Position numbers and translations under genes: made by a program
Notes under the pieces: model-generated
Told to the model about the DNA's origin: nothing
Database searches by the model: none
Seen by the model: the letters and a program-made list of their open reading frames with translations, nothing else
Source: an uncultured Blautia sp.
GTDB lineage: Bacteria; Bacillota; Clostridia; Lachnospirales; Lachnospiraceae
NCBI GenBank assembly: GCA_934358405.1
Contig: CAKRKL010000052.1
Location: forward strand, 1 to 12,767
DNA: 12,767 nt
Reading direction: 5' to 3'
In this document: positions 7,091-12,767 of the stretch, piece after piece
Layout of the letters: each line of letters starts with the position of its first letter
How positions within the stretch are numbered: position 1 is the stretch's first letter

Positions 7091-7238
7091 TTTTTATTAA
7101 TAAAATTCCAATTAATAATTTGCTGTTTTTATTAATATGTTTCAGATTTGTTATTTATCTATCAATCAATTTTTTACAGTATTTATATGCTTTTGCAAAG
7201 TTTTTTCAATTTGTTTTTCCAGATTTTATTACTAATAA
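7091..7238. repeat. Repeated AT-rich palindromes between lacI and tal, possible operators
   Basis: TTTTATTAATAAAA (7092-7105) is a perfect 14-bp palindrome. The 12-mer TTTTTATTAATA occurs at 7091-7102 and again at 7126-7137, 35 bp apart. AATTAATAATT at 7110-7120 is a related variant. TTATTACTAATAA (7226-7238), near the regulator stop codon, is a palindrome with one central base. The region is AT-rich, so chance contributes, but the recurrence of one motif upstream of a promoter and next to a regulator gene is suggestive. Apart from these repeats and the tal promoter I see nothing in the gap 7011-7253. Confidence 0.4.
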
Positions 7239-7253
7239 TTCTATTTGATTCAT

Positions 7254-8387
7254 TTATTTAATCTTATTTTCAGCTGTTTTCTCCACTGTTGCTTCCGGCT
7301 TATCCAGCCTTGCATACCCAGTAGTTTTTCGCACGATGATCTTAGGATTATACTCAATATTGTACACACTTGTAGGGCGTATCCCTTCCCCAAAGCGGTT
7401 ATCTGTATCAATCTTGCGAATAATTATATCACAGGCATCTCTGCCTTTAAGCGCAACAAAATGATCGATTGTTGTCAGGGATATTCTCCTGATTCCGGAA
7501 TAGAAAATATTGTCACAGCCTATAACTGATACGTCTTTAGGCACACGCAGTCTTGCATCCTGCAAGGCATCAACAGCGCCTATGGCCATCATATCATTCT
7601 GCCCGGCAATAGCTGTAAATCTTCTGCCATCCTCAAGAAGAGATTTCGTCAACGCATATCCCATCGAATATTCGGAATCTGTCTGAGGATTACAGCGATC
7701 TACTGACTCATCTGCTGCCTTGATGATCACATGACCGGCAAGACCGGCTTTTTCAAATTCTCTGACAAAGCCATCCACGCGCTTGGAGCGCTGCCATTGC
7801 CTCTTTGTAAGGGGCGGAGTGATAAACGCCACATCCCTGTGGCCCAGATTCAACAGATGTTTTGCCATCAGACGGCCAACCTCTGTATTATCCTGGTTGA
7901 TCGCATCTACTGTGCTGATTTTCTCCTTGTTGCTGATAATGACCAACGGGATATCCCTTGCCATTTCTTCCACCTGACTGATATAGTCCGGATGCGGATT
8001 GCACGCATAAATAATCCCCTGTGGCCCCATTGCACGGATCATTCGCAGATATTTCTCCTCCAGCCTTGCATCGCGCTGGGTATTACAGATAAAAACTCCG
8101 TACCCCCGCTCATTTGCCACGGCTTCAATGCCCTGAAGCAGCAGGACATAGTACGGGCTGGTGATAGTAGGGCAAAATACTACGATCAGCTTTTCTTTTT
8201 TGTTCTCTTTCCGGTTTCTGTTTCCAGGCAGACGATACCCCAGCTCCCGGGCAGCATTTTCCACCTTTTCCACAGTTTCCCTGGAAAAAGAGACATTATA
8301 TTTGTGATTCAGCACCATAGAAACCGTAGCCTGAGAAACTCCTGCTTTCTCTGCCACATCAGATGAGGTCACTTTTTTTCTGGTCAC
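7254..8387 (-). CDS. LacI family transcriptional regulator with atypical hinge
   Basis: The N-terminal helix-turn-helix (TSSDVAEKAGVSQATVSMVLN, about residues 7-27) is a clear LacI-family DNA-binding domain, followed by a periplasmic-binding-protein-like sensor domain typical of sugar or sugar-phosphate responsive regulators. I place the start at GTG 8387 (377 aa): GGAGG at 8400-8396 is then 8 nt upstream, whereas the earlier in-frame GTG at 8396 overlaps that site. The hinge after GY reads RLPGNRNRKENKK, without the usual PNxxARxL, so the Leu that normally inserts into the minor groove is absent. The gene follows recR by 27 nt and probably shares its transcript. Its position before tal-tkt makes that operon the likely target; this is inference. 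Confidence 0.88.
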   Translation of the reverse strand: MTRKKVTSSDVAEKAGVSQATVSMVLNHKYNVSFSRETVEKVENAARELGYRLPGNRNRKENKKEKLIVVFCPTITSPYYVLLLQGIEAVANERGYGVFICNTQRDARLEEKYLRMIRAMGPQGIIYACNPHPDYISQVEEMARDIPLVIISNKEKISTVDAINQDNTEVGRLMAKHLLNLGHRDVAFITPPLTKRQWQRSKRVDGFVREFEKAGLAGHVIIKAADESVDRCNPQTDSEYSMGYALTKSLLEDGRRFTAIAGQNDMMAIGAVDALQDARLRVPKDVSVIGCDNIFYSGIRRISLTTIDHFVALKGRDACDIIIRKIDTDNRFGEGIRPTSVYNIEYNPKIIVRKTTGYARLDKPEATVEKTAENKIK

Positions 8388-8414
8388 AGGAAACACCTCC
8401 CACCGTGCTTAATC

Positions 8415-9011
8415 TCAAAGCTCCACGCGCCCTTCCAGTGCACGAAGAAGAGTAACCTCATCAATGTATTCCAGATCACCACCTACAGGCACACCGCTTG
8501 CAATGCGGCTTACCTTGATTCCGGTAGGCTTGATCAGCTTACTAATATACATAGCTGTAGTTTCTCCTTCCAGACTGGAATTGGTAGCAATGATTACTTC
8601 CTTTACATCTCCCTGAAGGCGCTGAATCAGTTCCTTGAGTTTAATATCGTCCGGTCCGATTCCAAGCATAGGAGAAATTGCGCCATGGAGCACATGATAA
8701 ACACCGTCAAATTTGCCTGTTTTTTCATAGGCAGCAAGATCTCTTGTATTCTCCACTACCATGATCGTACTGTGGTCACGTCTTGGATTACTGCAGATCG
8801 GACACATTTCTTTATCTGTAAGAGTATAACAGCACTTACAGTACTGCACATTCATTCTTGCATCTGTAATAGCTCCGGTCAGCTGCTGTACCTGGTCTTT
8901 TGGCATATTCATAATATGAAAGGCCAGGCGCTGGGCTGATTTCGCACCGATTCCAGGCAGATGGGAAAGCTGCTCGATCAATTTGTTAATATGACTGCTG
9001 TAGTATTCCAT
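8415..9011 (-). CDS. recR: Recombination mediator protein RecR
   Basis: The 198-residue length is normal for RecR. In order it has a helix-hairpin-helix ([16 protein letters not shown], about 18-33), a four-Cys zinc finger (C58, C61, C70, C73), a Toprim domain from about residue 81 ([11 protein letters not shown]), and the conserved tail [18 protein letters not shown]. RecR works with RecO (and RecF) to load RecA on single-stranded gaps. The ATG shares one base with the ybaB stop (TGATG), and the ribosome site GGAGG lies 12 nt upstream inside ybaB, so translation is probably coupled. The dnaX-ybaB-recR order is conserved across many bacteria. Confidence 0.97.
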   Translation of the reverse strand: MEYYSSHINKLIEQLSHLPGIGAKSAQRLAFHIMNMPKDQVQQLTGAITDARMNVQYCKCCYTLTDKEMCPICSNPRRDHSTIMVVENTRDLAAYEKTGKFDGVYHVLHGAISPMLGIGPDDIKLKELIQRLQGDVKEVIIATNSSLEGETTAMYISKLIKPTGIKVSRIASGVPVGGDLEYIDEVTLLRALEGRVEL

Positions 9012-9367
9012 CAGAATGGAAGACCTCCGCCTAATCCGCCAAGACCGCCTGTAAGCTTGGACATTACAGCCTGATTCTCCTGCTCCACCTTGCGAAGTGC
9101 TTCATTTGTTGCAGCAACAATAAGATCCTCAAGCATTTCAATGTCGTCCGGATCTACAACCTCTTCTGCAAGCTTTACTTTGGTTACTTCTCTCTTACCT
9201 GAAATTGTAACCTCCACTGCTCCGCCACCTGCAGCTGCAGTAAATTCCTTCTCCTCAAGAGCCTTCTGGTTCTCTTCCATCTGACGCTGCATTTTCTGTG
9301 CCTGTTTCATCAGATTGTTCATGTTTCCCGGCATTCCCATTCCGGGAAAACCTCCACGCTTTGCCAT
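9011..9367 (-). CDS. YbaB/EbfC family nucleoid-associated protein
   Basis: The 118-residue protein begins with a Gly/Met-rich stretch and [19 protein letters not shown], the start of the long N-terminal helix. A beta region (about 45-75), [20 protein letters not shown] (about 72-91) and a Gly-rich tail ending GGLPF follow. YbaB/EbfC proteins are dimeric DNA binders with tweezer-like shape; their exact job is unsettled. AGGAGG is 8 nt before the ATG. The 56-nt gap after dnaX contains an isolated TATAAT on the minus strand (9400-9395) without a good -35, so a weak internal promoter cannot be excluded. Confidence 0.95.
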   Translation of the reverse strand: MAKRGGFPGMGMPGNMNNLMKQAQKMQRQMEENQKALEEKEFTAAAGGGAVEVTISGKREVTKVKLAEEVVDPDDIEMLEDLIVAATNEALRKVEQENQAVMSKLTGGLGGLGGGLPF

Positions 9368-9423
9368 TACACATTCCTCCTGAACTCAATATTTATTATA
9401 TTCGTCTTGTTTTCCGGCATTTT

Positions 9424-11031
9424 TTAAGCTTCCGGATCATCCGGGTCCTCTTCCACCACAACATCCATATGGATATTTTCCCGGATAGCCTGGTCTACGG
9501 TTACCTGAGCAAGATTGGTATGATGATGTTCCTTCGCCACTACCATTTTCAATTCTACTGACTTACCGGTCTGTGCTGCAATGATAGATTTCAGTTCATT
9601 CTCAGCCTCTGGATTGTCCACATAGGTTTTGCCCAGGAAATCCTGAAATTCCACATAGAGCACCGGCTCACCTGTCTCACCATTGTACTTGGGGATTGCT
9701 TTCTGAAGCATCTGCTTGAAAATGCCGCTGGTCTGACCTACAATCACACGCCAGCTGGCAACAATCTTCTGTAAGTCCTCCGGTGCTGCTTTTACAGGAG
9801 CCACAGACGCCTTTTGTGCCATCGCACCTGCATCCGAAACACCGATCATATCTCCTGCGCTCCCCTGCTGAACCGGACGCTCATCCATGCGCTGTTCTAA
9901 AACACGCAGACGATCCAACACTGAATCCAGATTTGTCTCCATAGCAGGACGACACAGCTTGATCAGCGCAATTTCTACCAGAACACGCTTCTGAGTAGAA
10001 TAGCGAATCTGGCTGGAAAGATCAGAAAAAATACGAATGTAGCGCATCAGCGTTTCTACATCCACCATTTCACATTCTTCCTGCAAAAGCTTCAGATTCT
10101 CAGAGGATACGTCAATAGCTTCTTCCGGATTCTCGGATGTTTTCACAAGGAGAAGATTACGCATGTACCAGGTAAAATCTCCTACAAACTGTCCCAGCTC
10201 TCTTCCCCCTATGATCAGATCTTCCAAAGTGCGGATTGCTGCCGTCACATTGCCCTTAAGCACCTGGCGAAGCAGTTTACTGAATACTTCAGTGTCAACC
10301 GCACCAAGAACTTCCAGAACCTTATCATAGGTCAGCGTCTGTCCAAGATAAAAAGCAATGCATTGATCCAGAAGGCTTAAAGCATCTCGCATGGAGCCGT
10401 CTCCGGCCTTTGCCACATAGCGGACAGCCTTTTCCTCAGCTTCTACATTCTCGATCTTTAAAAGCTCATCCAGCCTTGCCGCAATAGTATCAATAGAAAT
10501 ACGATGAAAATCGTACCTCTGGCATCTGGACAGAATCGTGATCGGAATCTTGTGTGCCTCTGTGGTAGCAAGAATGAAGATAACATAAGACGGAGGTTCC
10601 TCCAGTGTTTTCAGAAGAGCATTAAATGCTCCTGTCGAAAGCATGTGAACCTCGTCGATAATGTATACCTTATAATTTCCTTCTGTAGGGCGATAGGCCA
10701 CTTCCTCACGAATCTCGCGGATATTATCAACACCGTTGTTAGATGCGGCATCAATTTCAATCACATTCATTGAGGTTCCAGCCTGTATCGCCTTACACAT
10801 TTCACATTCACCACAGGGGCTTCCATTTACCGGATGCTGGCAGTTCACTGCCTTCGCCAGTATTTTTGCAACGGTCGTCTTACCGGTTCCCCGAGTGCCG
10901 CAAAACAGATAGGCGTGTCCGATACGGTTTGCCTTAATCTGATTGGTCAGGGTAGTCACAATGTGATCCTGACCCTTAACGTCATCGAAGTTATCCGGTC
11001 TGAACTTCCGATATAGAGCAGTATAGCTCAT
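9424..11031 (-). CDS. dnaX: DNA polymerase III subunit gamma/tau
   Basis: The 535-residue protein is the clamp-loader ATPase. It shows YRKFRPDNFDDVKGQ near the start, Walker A GTRGTGKT (45-52), a zinc module (C64, C73, C76, C79), Walker B DEVH (126-129), sensor 1/arginine finger region TILSRCQRYDF (about 165-175) and sensor 2 GSMRDAL (212-218). After about residue 360 the sequence becomes linker-like, then a C-terminal domain as in tau. I did not find evidence for the programmed frameshift seen in E. coli dnaX. An AGGAG site lies 9 nt before the ATG. The gene starts 28 nt after pfkA, so the two may share a transcript. Confidence 0.97.
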   Translation of the reverse strand: MSYTALYRKFRPDNFDDVKGQDHIVTTLTNQIKANRIGHAYLFCGTRGTGKTTVAKILAKAVNCQHPVNGSPCGECEMCKAIQAGTSMNVIEIDAASNNGVDNIREIREEVAYRPTEGNYKVYIIDEVHMLSTGAFNALLKTLEEPPSYVIFILATTEAHKIPITILSRCQRYDFHRISIDTIAARLDELLKIENVEAEEKAVRYVAKAGDGSMRDALSLLDQCIAFYLGQTLTYDKVLEVLGAVDTEVFSKLLRQVLKGNVTAAIRTLEDLIIGGRELGQFVGDFTWYMRNLLLVKTSENPEEAIDVSSENLKLLQEECEMVDVETLMRYIRIFSDLSSQIRYSTQKRVLVEIALIKLCRPAMETNLDSVLDRLRVLEQRMDERPVQQGSAGDMIGVSDAGAMAQKASVAPVKAAPEDLQKIVASWRVIVGQTSGIFKQMLQKAIPKYNGETGEPVLYVEFQDFLGKTYVDNPEAENELKSIIAAQTGKSVELKMVVAKEHHHTNLAQVTVDQAIRENIHMDVVVEEDPDDPEA

Positions 11032-11059
11032 TTATGGAAACTCCTTTCTGAAAGCAGAA

Positions 11060-12142
11060 TCAGTCGCCAAAGCTGATACCGATCTGTTTTGCAGCTTTGA
11101 CGGTCTGGTCTTTTGGAGAAACCATCTTAAGCTTACCGGCACACTCTTCAAGAGGAACTCTCTTGATCTTGCCGTTTACAACACCGATCATGACACCATA
11201 TTCTCCATCAAGGATTGCCTCAGCAGCGCCTGCTCCGATTCTTGTAGAAAGCACACGATCGTATGCACATGGTGCACCTCCGCGCTGTGTATGTCCCGGA
11301 ACTGTGATACGAACCTCAGATCCAAGCTCCTGGGTGATTTTATCTGCAATTTCATAAGATACGGACGGATACTTTTTGGCACGCTCTTCCAGTCTCTTCT
11401 TATAATCCTTCTTGGAAAGCAAAGCCTCTTCCTTGGAAATGGCACCCTCTGCCACAGCAAGGATTGTGAAACGCTTGCCAGCCTTTGACCTCTTCTGAAT
11501 GGCTGCAACTACCTTCTTAATATCATAAGGAATCTCCGGAATCAGGATAATATCTGCTCCGCCTGCAATTCCGGCATGCAAAGTAAGACTTCCTACTTTG
11601 TGTCCCATAACTTCCACAATAAATACGCGGCCATGAGAAGCTGCAGTTGTATGAATGCAGTCAATTGCGTTGGTTGCAATATTTACTGCGCTCTGGAAGC
11701 CAAAGGTCATATCTGTTCCCCAGATATCATTGTCGATGGTCTTGGGCAGATGAATGATATTCAGACCTTCCTCTCGTAAAAGGTTGGCTGTCTTCTGAGT
11801 TCCGTTACCACCCAGAATTACCAGGCAGTCCAGGCAAAGCTTATAGTAAGTCTGCTTCATTGCTTCTACTTTATCCAGCCCCTTCTCATCTGGCACACGC
11901 ATAAGCTTAAACGGCTGTCTGGATGTTCCCAGAATGGTTCCTCCCTGTGTAAGGATTCCAGAAAAGTCTCTGGATGTAAGCATGCGATATTTACCGTAGA
12001 TCAGCCCTTTATATCCATCGTCAAAGCCATAAACCTCCAGATCATCAATACTGTTGGTCAGTCCCTTTACAACTCCACGCATAGTGGCATTCAGAGCCTG
12101 GCAGTCACCGCCGCTTGTTAATAAGCCGATTCTTTTAATCAT
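11060..12142 (-). CDS. pfkA: 6-phosphofructokinase, GGNG/PKTIDND clade
   Basis: The 360-residue protein phosphorylates fructose 6-phosphate to the 1,6-bisphosphate. Visible are TSGGDCQALNA (9-19), GGNGT (111-115), PKTIDND (133-139, with the catalytic Asp of the family), VEVMGHKVG (176-184) and PGHTQRGG (282-289). Compared with E. coli PfkA, the Mg-binding Asp103 of GGDG is Asn here. Gly104, associated with ATP use, is kept, while Lys replaces Gly124, as in PPi-type and actinobacterial enzymes. ATP is therefore the more likely donor, but this is not proven. I chose ATG 12142 because GGAGG at 12152-12148 is 5 nt upstream; the in-frame ATG at 12154 overlaps that site. A promoter lies at 12240-12268. 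Confidence 0.93.
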   Translation of the reverse strand: MIKRIGLLTSGGDCQALNATMRGVVKGLTNSIDDLEVYGFDDGYKGLIYGKYRMLTSRDFSGILTQGGTILGTSRQPFKLMRVPDEKGLDKVEAMKQTYYKLCLDCLVILGGNGTQKTANLLREEGLNIIHLPKTIDNDIWGTDMTFGFQSAVNIATNAIDCIHTTAASHGRVFIVEVMGHKVGSLTLHAGIAGGADIILIPEIPYDIKKVVAAIQKRSKAGKRFTILAVAEGAISKEEALLSKKDYKKRLEERAKKYPSVSYEIADKITQELGSEVRITVPGHTQRGGAPCAYDRVLSTRIGAGAAEAILDGEYGVMIGVVNGKIKRVPLEECAGKLKMVSPKDQTVKAAKQIGISFGD

Positions 12143-12208
12143 AGTATCCTCCATTTCTGTGTCTTTTGCAAACAGTCGTCACCTTTGGCACACACATCGA
12201 TATCAGAG

Positions 12209-12228
12209 GGGCAAAATATTTTTTGCCC
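12209..12228 (-). promoter_or_regulatory. Hairpin in the 5' leader of pfkA
   Basis: GGGCAAAA (12209-12216) and TTTTGCCC (12221-12228) form a perfect 8-bp stem around a 4-nt loop. On the minus strand it begins about 5 nt after the predicted pfkA start and lies roughly 65 nt before the ATG. No T tract follows, so it is unlikely to be a terminator; a 5'-end mRNA-stabilising hairpin or a protein-binding site are options. Confidence 0.5.
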
Positions 12229-12239
12229 TTAGCATTATC

Positions 12240-12268
12240 ATTATATAATATTTCATAGTTTCACACAA
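12240..12268 (-). promoter_or_regulatory. Promoter of pfkA (TTGTGT-17-TATAAT)
   Basis: On the minus strand TTGTGT (12268-12263), a 17-nt spacer and a perfect TATAAT (12245-12240) predict a start near 12233 and a leader of about 91 nt. It diverges from the SRP RNA promoter; the two -35 elements are about 50 bp apart. Confidence 0.65.
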
Positions 12269-12318
12269 CAAGGAATTTGATACGGAAAAGATTTTCTACA
12301 GCAAAAATGGTAAATCTA

Positions 12319-12347
12319 TTGACAAATCCAGGCATTTCTATTATAAT
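12319..12347 (+). promoter_or_regulatory. Consensus promoter of the SRP RNA gene
   Basis: TTGACA (12319-12324), a 17-nt spacer and TATAAT (12342-12347) form a perfect sigma-70/sigma-A promoter. The start is expected near 12354, at the base of the SRP RNA terminal stem. Confidence 0.9.
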
Positions 12348-12353
12348 TAAAAT

Positions 12354-12614
12354 CCGCGCAGCCGGGGAGATAGCGGTGCCCTGTACCTGCAATCCGCTAC
12401 AGCAGGGGTGATGCCAATCTGAGGCTTGTATCTTGTGGAGCAGCCCTTTATAAGTGGCGTTGACGTCTGGGTCTTACGCAACAGGAATCTGTGAACCGTG
12501 TCAGGGCAGGAATGCAGCAGCACTAAGCAGAAGCTCTTGTGTGCCGTGAGGGTGCCTGGGCTGAGTTAACTGTAGAGGTAACGTCTGTGAGACCATTCCG
12601 AGGTGCGGCGCGCG
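12354..12614 (+). ncRNA. ffs: Signal recognition particle RNA, large bacterial type
   Basis: This RNA of about 261 nt binds Ffh and targets membrane and secreted proteins to the translocon. The ends pair (CGCGC-A-GCCG with CGGCGCGCG, 12606-12614). The 5' part has the Alu-domain sequence typical of Bacillus/Clostridium large SRP RNAs (GTGCCCTGTACCTGCAATCC, then CAGCAGGGG). The S domain has GTCAGG (12500-12505), the GGAA tetraloop (12509-12512), AGCAGC and GTGCCGTGAGGGTGCCTGGG, which closely follow the B. subtilis small cytoplasmic RNA. The tetraloop stem is GCA/TGC instead of the common TCC/GGA, a paired change. Exact ends are estimated from promoter and terminal pairing. Its own promoter and terminator make it a single-gene unit. 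Confidence 0.95.
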
Positions 12615-12630
12615 TAATAAGAATTTTGTA

Positions 12631-12657
12631 GAACGTCTGTGAAGACGTTCTTTTTTT
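12631..12657 (+). terminator. Terminator of the SRP RNA gene
   Basis: GAACGTCT (12631-12638) and AGACGTTC (12643-12650) form a perfect 8-bp stem with a GTGA loop, followed by seven T's (12651-12657). It lies 17 nt after the SRP RNA terminal stem. I see no further gene in the remaining 110 nt to the right edge. Confidence 0.92.
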
Positions 12658-12767
12658 ATGCTGTTTCCGGAGTGTATTTAACGATTTTTTTATAACTCCA
12701 TATAAAAAAGTACATAATGAGATGGTATGCACTCACACCATTTACATCATGCACTTCTTTAGATATC

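Noticed and set aside
7011..7253. CRISPR-like or mobile-element remnant in the AT-rich gap
   Set aside because: The repeats are short, unevenly spaced AT palindromes without spacers, and there is no transposase or target duplication.
7731..8366. Plus-strand reading frame of 211 codons
   Set aside because: Antisense to the LacI-family gene, with no recognisable domain; the sense frame is unambiguous.
12523..12732. Minus-strand reading frame of 69 codons
   Set aside because: It overlaps the SRP RNA and its terminator and resembles no protein family.
12658..12767. A tRNA or small gene at the right edge
   Set aside because: No cloverleaf, ribosome site or credible coding frame is visible; only a weak ATGGT/ACCAT inverted repeat.

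Overview
The window looks like a low-GC Gram-positive chromosome, most probably a spore-forming Clostridia of the Lachnospiraceae type (Blautia/Dorea/Ruminococcus-like). The evidence is Shine-Dalgarno sites near AGGAGG at most genes, a large SRP RNA with an Alu domain, a YyaC spore protease, a two-gene transketolase, and a DUF5711 protein next to a LysM protein. Nothing indicates a plasmid, phage or mobile element. Almost everything reads leftward (minus strand); the exceptions are yyaC and the SRP RNA.

Right to left. At 12319-12657 the SRP RNA gene (plus strand) has a perfect consensus promoter and its own terminator. Diverging from it is pfkA (minus), followed closely by dnaX, ybaB and recR, the conserved replication/repair cluster, and then a LacI-family regulator. 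An AT-rich, repeat-bearing gap with a good promoter separates the regulator from a non-oxidative pentose phosphate operon: transaldolase, then transketolase N and C subunits. That operon ends at a hairpin terminator shared with the convergent yyaC gene.

Left of yyaC, and divergent from it, is an envelope-type cluster: a LysM protein whose cytoplasmic N-terminal part resembles a degenerate JAB/MPN domain, a DUF5711 membrane-anchored protein, and a CvpA-family membrane protein. It ends at a terminator. The left edge carries two tandem promoters with A-tract upstream elements and a leader that resembles the region ahead of a 16S rRNA gene, so the window probably stops just short of an rRNA operon.

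How the genes fit together: phosphofructokinase, transaldolase and transketolase exchange the same sugar phosphates, and the LacI regulator beside the tal-tkt operon is a plausible local controller. DnaX, YbaB and RecR are housekeeping genes. I found no clearly new multi-gene system. The best leads are the MPN-like/LysM membrane protein and its cluster, the atypical LacI hinge beside repeated AT palindromes, the sigma-F-like promoter of yyaC, and the tandem promoter/terminator arrangement at the left edge.
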